From Herbaspirillum sp. CF444 (lineage in GTDB: Bacteria > Pseudomonadota > Gammaproteobacteria > Burkholderiales > Burkholderiaceae_D): 64,000 nucleotides of DNA. Below are positions 17,127-25,710 of this stretch, piece after piece (the stretch's first letter is position 1; each line of letters starts with the position of its first letter). The translations under genes were made by a program, and so were the position numbers. The notes beneath the pieces are model-generated. The model was not told where the DNA came from. It did not search any database and saw nothing but the letters and a program-made list of their open reading frames with translations. The stretch is from contig NZ_AKJW01000088.1 of the NCBI RefSeq assembly GCF_000282135.1, forward strand, positions 1 through 64,000. Direction: 5' to 3'.

Positions 17127-17900
17127 CTATTTGGCCAGGAACATCACATCGCGCTGCAGCGGTATCAGATGCTGGCCGCCGTCCACCAGAATCGTCGTGC
17201 CGGTAATGGCCGGCGCCACAGCGACAAAACAGACCGCGGCGGCGACGTCTTCCGGCGTGCTGCTTTTTCCCAGCGGCGTGACGCGATGCGCTTTTTCGAA
17301 CTCCGCCGCACTCTGGTCGCCCGATGCCATGGTGATGCCGGGCGCCACGCCGACCACCCGGACGCGCGGCGCCAGCGCCTGCGCCAGCAAGGTGGTGGCG
17401 CTTTGCAGCGCCGCCTTGGACAAGGTGTAAGACAGGAAATCGGGATTGGGATTGTACAGCTTCTGGTCCAGCAGGTTCACCACCACGGCTTGCCCATCGG
17501 CGGGCGTCGCCTCGTACAAGGCTTGCGCCAGCAACACCGGTGCGCCGACATTGGCGCGCATGTGCAGGTCCAGCGCGTCCATGGTGAAACTGTCCGCCTG
17601 GTCGTTGCGGAACAGGGAGGCGTTGTTCACCACGCAAGCCACTGGTCCCAGCTGTTGCGCCTGAGCAATCAGCGAGCGTACCTCGGCTTCATCCGCCAAT
17701 TCGCATTGCAGTGCAACGGCGCGGCGGCCCAGGGCGGTGATTTCATTGACGACCGCCAGCGCTTCATCGCGCGACTGGCCGTAGTGCACGGCGATATCCC
17801 AGCCGTCGCGCGCCAGCGCGAGCGCGATCACGCGACCGATGCGCCTGGCGGCGCCGGTGACGAGTGCGACTTGTTGGCGTGAGGAAGTCATGGCATTCAT
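17127..17900 (-). CDS. folM: PTR1-like pteridine reductase (FolM-type SDR)
   Basis: 257 residues, a short-chain dehydrogenase with VALVTGAARRIGRVIALALA (the T-G-x3-R-x-G NADPH motif of pteridine reductases) and NNASLF. In place of the usual catalytic serine it has Asp145 (NLLDQKLYN), with Tyr158 and Lys162 (YTLSK). The Asp-to-Tyr spacing of 13 equals that of PTR1 enzymes (D181/Y194 in Leishmania, from memory). This and the adjacent folB support dihydromonapterin/dihydropteridine reductase activity. The start could also be Met4. The gene is divergent from the MidA-type gene at 18057. Confidence 0.82.
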   Translation of the reverse strand: MNAMTSSRQQVALVTGAARRIGRVIALALARDGWDIAVHYGQSRDEALAVVNEITALGRRAVALQCELADEAEVRSLIAQAQQLGPVACVVNNASLFRNDQADSFTMDALDLHMRANVGAPVLLAQALYEATPADGQAVVVNLLDQKLYNPNPDFLSYTLSKAALQSATTLLAQALAPRVRVVGVAPGITMASGDQSAAEFEKAHRVTPLGKSSTPEDVAAAVCFVAVAPAITGTTILVDGGQHLIPLQRDVMFLAK

Positions 17901-18056
17901 ATCATCAGAAACAGATGGATCCGGGCCAGGCGGTTGGCCGATCCGTTGGCAAATCGTTCAGTAAATTCGGGCAAAACGGACAAAAGCGGACGAGCCGGCC
18001 GCCGCCGGGCGGACGCAGGAGCAAGGCTGCGACGTATTTCAAATACAATACCGCCC

Positions 18057-19202
18057 ATGCAACTGCAATTACCCGAACCATCCGCCGACGCGCTTGCCGC
18101 TTCCCGCTCCCTCCAGCATCTGATCGCCGACGAGATCCGGCGCAGCGATGGCTGGGTTTCATTCGCACGCTACATGGAACTGGTGTTGTATGCGCCCGGA
18201 CTGGGTTATTACAGCGGCGGCGCCGCCAAATTGGGCAAAGAGGGTGATTTTACAACCGCGCCGGAAATTTCGCCGCTTTTCGGCGCAACTTTGGCGCATT
18301 TGGCGACAGAATTGTTCGAGCAGACCGACGCCGCCATCATGGAGTTCGGCGCCGGCACCGGCAAACTGGCTTTCGACATCCTGAGCGAGTTGCGCACGGC
18401 AGGTCGTCTGCCGACCCATTATTTCATCGTTGAGATTTCGACACAGTTGCGCGCGCGACAACAGGAAACGCTGCGCGATTTCCCGCAAGTGCGCTGGCTC
18501 GACAGCCTGCCGGCATCGTTCTCCGGCGTGGTGATCGGCAACGAGGTGCTCGATGCCATGCCGGTGCAACTGGTCGTGCGCGGCGAGCACGGCTGGCTGG
18601 AGCGCGGTGTCGCGCTGGACGCCGCAGGCGCCTTCGCTTTTTCCGACCGCGCCTGCGACGCCGGCCTGGTGGCGCAGATTCCCGAGGCCGACGCGCTGCC
18701 TCCCGGCTACCTGAGCGAAGTGCATCCGATCGCCGCCGGTTTCATGCAATCGCTGGGCGCGATGTTGCAAGACGGAAAGGGCGCCGCCTTGCTGTTCGAT
18801 TATGGATTCCCCGCGCATGAGTACTATCTGCATGAACGTGGTCAAGGCACGCTGATGTGCCATTACCGCCATCACGCGCATCCGGATCCCTTCTACCTGC
18901 CGGGTTTGCAGGACGTGACCGCGCACGTCGATTTCACCGCCATGGCGAAGGCGGCGATCGACGGCGGCTTGGATGTACTGGGATATACCAGCCAGGCGGC
19001 CTTCCTGCTCAGTGCCGGCATCGGCGATCTGCTGTTGCGCACGCCGCCCGAGCAGGCGCGCGCTTACCTGCCGCAGGCCAATGCGGTGCAAAAACTGATT
19101 TCTCCGGCCGAGATGGGCGAGTTGTTCAAGGTGCTGGCCGTGGGCAAACATATCGACTGGCCGCAGCGTCTGTACGCGCACGACCGCAGTCATCGTCTAT
19201 GA
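18057..19202 (+). CDS. MidA/NDUFAF7-family SAM-dependent methyltransferase (DUF185)
   Basis: 381 residues. The N-terminal block WVSFARYMELVLYAPGLGYYSGG and the next KLGKEGDFTTAPEISPLFG are the family signature, and EFGAGTGKLAFDIL is the SAM-binding loop. VIGNEVLDAMPVQLV and LFDYGFPAHEYY follow. In mitochondria the family methylates an arginine of a complex I subunit; the bacterial substrate is not established. ATG 18057 is used because the family starts just before this block. TACAAT at 18044-18049 lies so close to the ATG that a very short or absent leader is possible. DUF2905 follows 22 bp on. Confidence 0.88.
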   Translation: MQLQLPEPSADALAASRSLQHLIADEIRRSDGWVSFARYMELVLYAPGLGYYSGGAAKLGKEGDFTTAPEISPLFGATLAHLATELFEQTDAAIMEFGAGTGKLAFDILSELRTAGRLPTHYFIVEISTQLRARQQETLRDFPQVRWLDSLPASFSGVVIGNEVLDAMPVQLVVRGEHGWLERGVALDAAGAFAFSDRACDAGLVAQIPEADALPPGYLSEVHPIAAGFMQSLGAMLQDGKGAALLFDYGFPAHEYYLHERGQGTLMCHYRHHAHPDPFYLPGLQDVTAHVDFTAMAKAAIDGGLDVLGYTSQAAFLLSAGIGDLLLRTPPEQARAYLPQANAVQKLISPAEMGELFKVLAVGKHIDWPQRLYAHDRSHRL

Positions 19203-19224
19203 ACAAAACAACAAGAGTCCGCAC

Positions 19225-19419
19225 ATGATTCGTTGGGTCGTCGTCATTTTTCTCGCTGTCATCGTTTTTTCCAGTTTGTTGCCATGGCTGGAAAAACTCG
19301 GCATCGGCCGTCTTCCGGGCGATCTGCGCTTCAAGCTGTTCGGGCGCGTGTTCTCTCTGCCGTTTGCATCGACCATCCTGATCTCGCTGGTGGTGTTCTT
19401 GCTGGCGCGCTTCCTCTAG
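19225..19419 (+). CDS. Small membrane protein, DUF2905 family
   Basis: 64 residues with two membrane segments: MIRWVVVIFLAVIVFSSLLP at the N-terminus and STILISLVVFLLARFL at the C-terminus. The linker WLEKLGIGRLPGDLRFKLFG carries the conserved L-P-G-D motif of DUF2905. Function is unknown. It lies between the MidA-type gene and a two-component regulator, 9 bp before the latter, and may share their transcript. Confidence 0.82.
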   Translation: MIRWVVVIFLAVIVFSSLLPWLEKLGIGRLPGDLRFKLFGRVFSLPFASTILISLVVFLLARFL

Positions 19420-19428
19420 GAAACCGAC

Positions 19429-20085
19429 ATGCGCATCCTGCTGGTCGAAGACGATCTGATGGTGGGTGAGGCGGTGCGCAAGGGCCTGCGCCAGGACGGT
19501 TTTGCCATCGACTGGGTGCAGGACGGCAAAGCGGCCGAACTGGCTCTGGCGCAGGAGGAGTACGCCATGGTCCTGCTCGATCTCGGCCTGCCGCAAAAGA
19601 ACGGCCTGGTGGTGCTGCAGACGCTGCGCGCCGGCGGCAACACTATTCCCGTCCTGATCACGACCGCGCGCGACGCCGTGGCCGATCGCGTTGCCGGGCT
19701 GGATGCCGGCGCCGACGACTATCTGATCAAACCTTACGACCTCGAAGAACTTTCGGCGCGCATGCGTGCCTTATTGCGCAGGCAGTCGGGCCGCGCCGAC
19801 AGCCTGATCCAGGTGCGCGAAGTGACGCTGAATCCGGCCACGCATGAAGTGTTCCTGCAAGGACGGCCGGTGAACTTGTCGGCACGCGAATTCGCTTTGC
19901 TGCGCGCTTTCCTGGATCGTCCGGGCGTCGTTTTGTCGCGCGCGCAACTGGAAGAAAAACTGTACGGCTGGGAAGACAGCATCGACAGCAATGCCGTCGA
20001 AGTGCACATCCATGCATTGCGCAAAAAACTCGGCAGCGACTTCATCAAAAACGTGCGCGGCATTGGCTATCTGGTTCCCAAATGA
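19429..20085 (+). CDS. OmpR-family response regulator (QseB/PmrA-like)
   Basis: 218 residues. The receiver domain starts MRILLVEDDLMVGEAVRKGL. The phosphoacceptor is Asp51 (VLLDLGLPQKNG), with T-T-A-R-D and the switch lysine in DDYLIKPYDLEEL. The winged-helix domain contains LSAREFALLRAFLDRPGVVLSR, SNAVEVHIHALRKKLG and a VRGIGYLVPK end. Its stop overlaps the kinase start (ATGA). The best target in view is the CTTAA-N6-CTTAA direct repeat before the Deg protease gene, the type of site bound by PmrA/QseB regulators. Confidence 0.92.
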   Translation: MRILLVEDDLMVGEAVRKGLRQDGFAIDWVQDGKAAELALAQEEYAMVLLDLGLPQKNGLVVLQTLRAGGNTIPVLITTARDAVADRVAGLDAGADDYLIKPYDLEELSARMRALLRRQSGRADSLIQVREVTLNPATHEVFLQGRPVNLSAREFALLRAFLDRPGVVLSRAQLEEKLYGWEDSIDSNAVEVHIHALRKKLGSDFIKNVRGIGYLVPK

Positions 20086-21380
20086 ATTCGATACGACGAC
20101 AACTTTTGCTATGGCTCGCGGTCGGTCTGAGCGGCGGCATTTTGCTGGCAGGCATCGTGCTGTACTTTCAGGCGCGCGACGAAGCCAACGACATCTTCGA
20201 TTACCAGATGCGCCAGATCGCCGCGTCGCTGCCGCGCCAGGCGTTTGCGCCGATTGCGCCGGGACAGGATTTGCCCGGCCTCGACGACGAAATCATGATG
20301 CAGATCTGGGACAGCACCGGCACCGTCATCTATCACTCGCACTCGCGCAGCGTCATGCCGCAGCAGGCCGAACTCGGTTTTGTCGACGTGCCGGGTCCGG
20401 GCGGCATGTGGCGCGTCTACAGTGCGCAGATCGGCAATACCGTGGTGCAGGTGTCGCAGCCGCAGAGCGCGCGCAAGGAGGTCGCCGCGCAGATGGCGGT
20501 GAAGACGGTGATGCCTTTGCTGTTGCTGTTTCCTTTTCTTGGAGCGCTGGTCTGGGTGGCGGTCGGCCATGGACTGGCGCCGGTACGGCGCGCGGCGGCC
20601 GACGTGCAGTCGCGCGACATGCACACGCTGACGCCGATTGCCGATCAAAGCCTGCCGCAGGAAATCCGTCCGCTGACGCAGGCATTCAACGATTTGCTCG
20701 ATCGCCTGCAACAAGCGATGCAGGCGCAACGCGCGTTCGTCGCCGATGCCGCGCATGAGCTGCGCACGCCGTTGACGGCCTTGCGCTTGCAGGCGCAACT
20801 GGCGGAGCGTGCCGGCAACGATGACGAGCGCCGCGCTGCTTTCGCCGATCTGAAAAATGGCCTGGAGCGCGCCACCCATCTGGTGCATCAGTTGCTGACG
20901 CTGGCGCGCCAAGAGCCGGGCGTGCAGGAGCATGCGCCGGTCGAACTGGCGGCGCTGCTGCGCAGCGTCGTGCTCGATCTGTCGCCGTTGGCGGAACACA
21001 AAGGCATCGATCTCGGCATCGTCGAAGAGATCGGCGGCAAGGTCGCCGGCAATGCCGACGCCTTGCGCGTCCTGTTCGGCAATCTGCTGTCGAACGCCGT
21101 GCAATACAGTCCGTCCGGCGGTACCGTCGACGTTTCCATGCAGGCGCAGGACGATAGTGTGACGGTGACGATTCAGGATAGCGGCCCGGGGATTCCGGAG
21201 AAGGATCTGGCGCGCGTATTCGATCGTTTTTATCGCGCCGACAACGTTCAATTGACGGTGCTCGGCAGCGGCCTCGGCCTGGCCATCGTCAGGCAGATTG
21301 CCGATTTGCACGACGCCACGGTGTCGCTGCAAAACACCGCCAAGGGTTTGCAGGCGCAAGTCGTCATGCGACTCTTGTAA
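20082..21380 (+). CDS. Sensor histidine kinase (QseC/PmrB-like)
   Basis: 432 residues. Membrane helices at about 7-30 and 143-163 flank a periplasmic sensor domain (31-142), which contains WDSTGTVIYHSHSRSVMP, a layout typical of QseC-type kinases. A HAMP-like region follows, then the phospho-His box FVADAAHELRTPLTALRLQ (His225). The catalytic domain has LFGNLLSNAVQYSPSGG (N box), DSGPGIPEKDLARVFDRFYR (G1/F) and GSGLGLAIVRQIADLH (G2). The signal is unknown. It is translationally coupled to the regulator upstream; the Deg protease gene follows after 89 bp. Confidence 0.92.
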   Translation: MNSIRRQLLLWLAVGLSGGILLAGIVLYFQARDEANDIFDYQMRQIAASLPRQAFAPIAPGQDLPGLDDEIMMQIWDSTGTVIYHSHSRSVMPQQAELGFVDVPGPGGMWRVYSAQIGNTVVQVSQPQSARKEVAAQMAVKTVMPLLLLFPFLGALVWVAVGHGLAPVRRAAADVQSRDMHTLTPIADQSLPQEIRPLTQAFNDLLDRLQQAMQAQRAFVADAAHELRTPLTALRLQAQLAERAGNDDERRAAFADLKNGLERATHLVHQLLTLARQEPGVQEHAPVELAALLRSVVLDLSPLAEHKGIDLGIVEEIGGKVAGNADALRVLFGNLLSNAVQYSPSGGTVDVSMQAQDDSVTVTIQDSGPGIPEKDLARVFDRFYRADNVQLTVLGSGLGLAIVRQIADLHDATVSLQNTAKGLQAQVVMRLL

Positions 21381-21391
21381 CAATTTGTTTC

Positions 21392-21407
21392 CTTAAGTCT
21401 GTCTTAA
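21392..21407 (+). promoter_or_regulatory. CTTAA-N6-CTTAA direct repeat, candidate binding site for the adjacent response regulator
   Basis: CTTAA at 21392-21396 and again at 21403-21407, one helical turn apart (11 bp). This is the form of operator described for PmrA/QseB-type regulators. A possible -10 (TACGAT, 21419-21424) puts the repeat over the -35 region of the Deg protease gene, as expected for activation. The match is by eye and unproven. Confidence 0.55.
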
Positions 21408-21469
21408 TTTTCGCGATCTACGATGCATTCCATCGGGTGAGAGGTTACCCATACTGCAAGGAGTGCTCC

Positions 21470-22942
21470 ATGAATCGCCGTACCGTCTTTGTTCGCAATA
21501 CGCTCGCCGTCATGCTGGCCGCTATCGTCGGCGGCAGTTATGTGTATTTCCGCGGCGCCGACATTCCTGCCGCACAGGCTGCCAATTTACCGGCGCAGGC
21601 TGCCGCGCCGCTGGCGGCGGCAACTTCCTCGCTGGCGACGCCGACCGATTTCTCCGGCATCGTCGAGCGCGCCGGTCCTGCCGTGGTGAACATCAGCGTC
21701 ACCGGCAAGGCGCAACGCAATACCGATCAGGCTGCCGAGATCGATCCCAATGATCCGTTCTACGAATTCTTCAAACGTTTCGGACCGCAGTTCCAGCAGC
21801 AACCGCGTAGTCCGCAAATCATGCGCGGCCTGGGTTCCGGTTTCATCATCAATTCCGACGGTTTGATTCTGACCAATGCCCACGTCGTTGACGGCGCGCA
21901 GGAAGTGACGGTCAAGCTGACCGACCGTCGCGAATTCAAGGCCAAGGTGCTGGGCGTGGACAAGCAGAGCGACATCGCCGTGATCCGCATTGCGGCCAAG
22001 GATTTGCCGACGGTGCAGATCGGCAATCCGGCACTGATGAAAGTCGGCGAGCCGGTGCTGGCGATCGGTTCGCCCTACGGTTTCGACAACACCGCGACCG
22101 CCGGCATCGTCAGCGCCAAGTCGCGCAGCCTGCCGGACGACAACTACGTGCCGTTCATCCAGACCGACGTCGCGGTCAACCCCGGTAACTCGGGAGGACC
22201 GCTGTTCAATCTGAAGGGGCAAGTGGTCGGCATCAATTCGCAGATCTACAGCCAGACCGGCGGCTACCAGGGTTTGTCGTTCTCGATTCCTATCGACGTG
22301 GCGATGAAAGTGGAGCAGCAGCTGGTCCAGCACGGCAAGGTAACGCGCGGCCGTCTCGGCGTCTCGGTGCAGGAAGTGAATCAGGCCTTGGCGGAGTCCT
22401 TCGGACTGAAGAAATCCGAGGGTGCGCTGGTGAGTTCGGTCGAGAAGGGCAGTCCCGCCGAGAGAGCCGGCGTGCAACCGGGCGACGTGATCCTGCGCTT
22501 CAACAACCAGCCTATCGATCATTCGGTCGACTTGCCGACACTGGTCGCCGATGCGACGCCGGGCACGACGCAAAAGATGGACGTCATGCGCAATGGTTCG
22601 ATCAAATCGCTGAACGTGGTGGTGGGCGAGATGAAGGTGGCGAAAGATACTTCAGGTAAAAACGGCGCCGAGCAGCAAGGTCGCCTGGGGCTGGCGGTGC
22701 GTCCGCTGGACAAGGACGAGCAACAGCAGATCGGCGTGCATGGCGGCCTCGTGGTGGAAGACGTCAACGGTCCGGCAGCGATTGCCGGCATCCAGAGCGG
22801 CGACGTGATCCTGTCGCTCAACGGCAATGCCGTGACCAGCGTCGAACAGTTGCGCAGCCTGGTGAGCAAGGCCGGCAAGAGCGTTGCCTTGCTGGTGGAA
22901 CGCGGCGACGACAAGATCTTCGTGCCGGTGTATCTGAATTAA
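21470..22942 (+). CDS. Do/DegQ-MucD type periplasmic serine protease
   Basis: 490 residues; AAGGAG lies just upstream of ATG 21470. An N-terminal hydrophobic segment (about 9-22) exports or anchors it, followed by an Ala/Pro-rich linker. The protease domain has the triad His138 (LTNAHVVDG), Asp168 (SDIAVIRI) and Ser241 (NPGNSGGPLF). Two PDZ domains follow: LGVSVQEVNQALAESFG with SPAERAGVQPGDVILRFN, then LGLAVRPLDKDE with IAGIQSGDVILSLNG. It degrades or refolds damaged envelope proteins. The two-component genes directly upstream and the direct repeat in its promoter suggest envelope-stress control. Confidence 0.93.
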   Translation: MNRRTVFVRNTLAVMLAAIVGGSYVYFRGADIPAAQAANLPAQAAAPLAAATSSLATPTDFSGIVERAGPAVVNISVTGKAQRNTDQAAEIDPNDPFYEFFKRFGPQFQQQPRSPQIMRGLGSGFIINSDGLILTNAHVVDGAQEVTVKLTDRREFKAKVLGVDKQSDIAVIRIAAKDLPTVQIGNPALMKVGEPVLAIGSPYGFDNTATAGIVSAKSRSLPDDNYVPFIQTDVAVNPGNSGGPLFNLKGQVVGINSQIYSQTGGYQGLSFSIPIDVAMKVEQQLVQHGKVTRGRLGVSVQEVNQALAESFGLKKSEGALVSSVEKGSPAERAGVQPGDVILRFNNQPIDHSVDLPTLVADATPGTTQKMDVMRNGSIKSLNVVVGEMKVAKDTSGKNGAEQQGRLGLAVRPLDKDEQQQIGVHGGLVVEDVNGPAAIAGIQSGDVILSLNGNAVTSVEQLRSLVSKAGKSVALLVERGDDKIFVPVYLN

Positions 22943-23021
22943 ACGGTGTTTCTCGTGGGTGTAGTGGCAGTTGCAGTAAGCAAGTGTAGTAAGTGCAGTA
23001 AATAAGTGAAGTGGGCAGGAC

Positions 23022-23052
23022 GGCCGGACAGAAGTTTTGTCCGGCCTTTTTT
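23022..23052 (+). terminator. Intrinsic terminator after the Deg protease gene
   Basis: GGCCGGACA (23022-23030) pairs with TGTCCGGCC (23038-23046) and is followed by six T. The 70 bp before it hold short, imperfect AGTAAGTG-like repeats of no obvious function. Confidence 0.88.
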
Positions 23053-23061
23053 ATTTCAGCA

Positions 23062-24861
23062 TCAATCCCAGCGATGTTTGTCGCCGCTGGCGATGGCGTC
23101 CTTGTCGCTGGCGAACATGGCTTCCAGTTCTTCGCGCGCCTGCACCGCCATCGACACCAGCTGCTGCTGGTCCTTGTAGTGCGGATACAGCTTGTTGAGC
23201 GTCTCGATATTGTGGGCGCGGAATTTCATCGCGGCACGATGCGCGCGGTAGGCGCCGAAGTCGAGCTGGCGCAGGACCTGGCGTCCCATTTGCAGGGCGC
23301 TTTCGAAGGTTTCGCGTTCCAGCACGGTGACGCCGCGATCCATCAGGTCGTACAGGTGGGTGACGTTGCGCGCGCGTGCTGCGATCTTCAGATGCGGGAA
23401 GGCGCGTTGTACCGCTTCCACCAGTTGCAGGCTGGCGGGCGCGTCGTCGATGGCAATCAGCAGCAGCCGCGCCTTGTCGGCGCCGGCAGTGCGCAGCAGG
23501 TCGATGCGTGTGGCGTCGCCATAGAACACTTTGAAGCCGAACTTGCGCAGCGATTCGATCTGGTCCGGATCATGATCGAGAATTGTCAGGCCGATGCCGT
23601 TGGCGTGCAACAGGCGGCCGACGATCTGGCCGAAGCGGCCGAAGCCGGCGATGATCACGGGATTGTCTTGCGGTTCTATCTCGTCTTCGGCGCGTTTGCC
23701 TTTGGCCAGCAGACGCGGCAGCAGCACGCGGTCATGCAGCAAGAGCAGCAATGGCGTGATCACCATCGACAGCGCGACGACCACGACCAGGATCGATGAG
23801 ATGCGCGGCGTCAGCACCTGCGCCGTGGCGGCGGCGCCGAACACCACAAAGGCGAATTCACCGCCTTGCGACAACAGGAAGGAAAAAAATACCTGCTGGT
23901 CGCGCGGGATGCGGAAGGCCTTGGCCAGGCCGAACAGCACCGCGATCTTGATGACGAGGAAGCCGACAACGAGGCCGAGGATCAGCCACGGCTGTTCAAG
24001 GAAAATACCGAAGTCGACCGACATGCCGACGGCGATGAAGAACAGGCCGAGCAGCAGGCCCTTGAACGGTTCCAGGTCGCTTTCCAGCGCGTGGCGATAT
24101 TCCGAATCGGCCAGCAGCACGCCGGCCAGGAAGGTGCCGAGCGCCATCGACATGCCGACCGATTGCATCAACAGGCAGGTGGCGATCACCAGCAACAGCG
24201 CGAAGGCGGTGAAGATTTCGCGCATGTCGGTCTTGGCGATGATGCGCAGGATGGGACGGATCAGGAAGCGACCGCCGAAGATCAGCAGCGCGATCACGGC
24301 AACCACTTGTCCGGTGTGCAGCCAGCCTTGCCCGCTGCCTTGCGCGACGGCCACGCCAAGCAGCGGCACCGCCGCCATCATCGGGATCGCGGCGATATCC
24401 TGGAACAGCAAAATCGCAAAGCCGGCCGAGCCTGCCGGTGTCGCGCTCAGCTTGCGCTCGCCCAGCGTCGCCAGCGCAATCGCGGTGGACGACAGCGACA
24501 TGCCGAGCGCGCCGATCAGCGCGACGCGCCAGTCGATGCCGCAGGCCAGCGCCGCGCCGAACAGCGCCAGGCTGACCAGTACGACTTGCGCGCCGCCCCA
24601 GCCGAAGATGCGTTGGCGCAGCGACCACAGGCGTTTCGGATCGAGTTCCAGTCCGATCAGGAAGAGCAGCAGCACCACGCCGAATTCGGAGAAGTGCAGG
24701 ATGTCTTCGACCTCGCTGATCAGACCAAGCCCCCATGGACCGATGGCGATGCCTGCGAGCAGGTAGCCGAGCACGGCGCCGAGTCCCAACTTCTTGGCAA
24801 TCGGTACGGCGATGACGGCCGCCAGCAGGTAGATCAGCGGATTGAGCAGATGTTGTTCCAT
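23062..24861 (-). CDS. kefC: KefC-type monovalent cation:proton antiporter with RCK domain
   Basis: 599 residues from ATG 24861. The N-terminal two thirds are about 12 membrane helices of the CPA2 family (LIYLLAAVIAVPIAKKLGLG, GYLLAGIAIGPWGLG, HFSEFGVVLLLFLIGLELDPKRLW). After RLLAKGKRAEDE comes a cytoplasmic RCK/TrkA-N domain: NPVIIAGFGRFGQIVGRLL, an NAD-binding G-x-G-x-x-G with D in LTILDHDPD, then FYGDATRIDLLR. The family releases K+ in exchange for H+, often protecting against electrophiles. Glutathione gating is not certain from sequence. kefF lies 34 bp upstream on the same strand, the kefF-kefC order of E. coli. Confidence 0.9.
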   Translation of the reverse strand: MEQHLLNPLIYLLAAVIAVPIAKKLGLGAVLGYLLAGIAIGPWGLGLISEVEDILHFSEFGVVLLLFLIGLELDPKRLWSLRQRIFGWGGAQVVLVSLALFGAALACGIDWRVALIGALGMSLSSTAIALATLGERKLSATPAGSAGFAILLFQDIAAIPMMAAVPLLGVAVAQGSGQGWLHTGQVVAVIALLIFGGRFLIRPILRIIAKTDMREIFTAFALLLVIATCLLMQSVGMSMALGTFLAGVLLADSEYRHALESDLEPFKGLLLGLFFIAVGMSVDFGIFLEQPWLILGLVVGFLVIKIAVLFGLAKAFRIPRDQQVFFSFLLSQGGEFAFVVFGAAATAQVLTPRISSILVVVVALSMVITPLLLLLHDRVLLPRLLAKGKRAEDEIEPQDNPVIIAGFGRFGQIVGRLLHANGIGLTILDHDPDQIESLRKFGFKVFYGDATRIDLLRTAGADKARLLLIAIDDAPASLQLVEAVQRAFPHLKIAARARNVTHLYDLMDRGVTVLERETFESALQMGRQVLRQLDFGAYRAHRAAMKFRAHNIETLNKLYPHYKDQQQLVSMAVQAREELEAMFASDKDAIASGDKHRWD

Positions 24862-24895
24862 GGTGTCGTTGTATGGTTGATCTTGGTCGGTGGCT

Positions 24896-25453
24896 TTATT
24901 GGGAAGCGGCGGCAGGCCAGTCGGGATAGCTGTCGAGCAGGGCGCGGTAGTTGGCGGCATGCATGGTCAACGCCTCCTTGCTCCGATGGTGGGCGCCATG
25001 CAGGATGTTCGGTTCCAGCCAGCGCATGCCGCACAGGCGCGCGGTCTGCTGGTAAGGCGGCAGGAAATCGGCAAACGGATGGCCGTGCCGTCCGCTTTCC
25101 TGATAGGCGTCGGCATCGCCGCCGGTGGTCGCGACCAGCCAGAAATCCTTGCCGCGCAAGGCATCGCCGCCGGGGCCGAAAGCCCATCCGCGTTGCAGCA
25201 CCAGATCGATCCATTCCTTTTGCAGCGCCGGCATGCTGTACCAGTGAATCGGATGGTGCAGTACGACCAGGTCGGCTTCACGCAACTGGGCCTGTTCGTA
25301 TTCGACGTCGATATGGAAGTCGGGATAGCACTCGTACAGATCGTGGATGCGCACCTGCGGCAAGCTGCGGGCCGCTTCGATCATGAGGCGGTTGGTGTAG
25401 GAGTGCTCGCCGCCCGGATGCGCGTAGAGGATAAGGATGCGTGAAGTGGTCAT
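24896..25453 (-). CDS. kefF: KefF-like quinone oxidoreductase, ancillary subunit of the Kef system
   Basis: 185-residue flavodoxin-like protein from ATG 25453: SRILILYAHPGGEHSYTNRLM (FMN phosphate-binding start), then DLVVLHHPIHWYSMPALQKEWIDLVLQRGWAFG, the quinone-reductase signature, and GKDFWLVATTGGD. KefF proteins bind FMN and activate KefC at the inner face of the membrane. Pairing with the antiporter gene just downstream supports the call; a general NAD(P)H dehydrogenase of the same family is the alternative. The frame is open upstream to 25615, but that extension is not family-like. Confidence 0.85.
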   Translation of the reverse strand: MTTSRILILYAHPGGEHSYTNRLMIEAARSLPQVRIHDLYECYPDFHIDVEYEQAQLREADLVVLHHPIHWYSMPALQKEWIDLVLQRGWAFGPGGDALRGKDFWLVATTGGDADAYQESGRHGHPFADFLPPYQQTARLCGMRWLEPNILHGAHHRSKEALTMHAANYRALLDSYPDWPAAASQ

Positions 25454-25710
25454 GGTGGAGCATGCCTGAGGATGAAAGAAGTCAGGGGAGATTGGAACAT
25501 ATATTGCGTCTTTGCTGTCTGGATTCATGGAGATAAAAGCAGGAGCAGAAACGAAAGCAAAGACAGGAGTAATCACTGCGCTGCTCCATGCATTCCATGA
25601 AGCGGGCATCGCCAAGGTGCCAAAATCAAATCAATGCGCTTATACTTTGGCAATCCTGTTCGCGGGTGTTGCATCTGGACCGCCATTGATTTCAACTCTA
25701 CATAGCCGCC

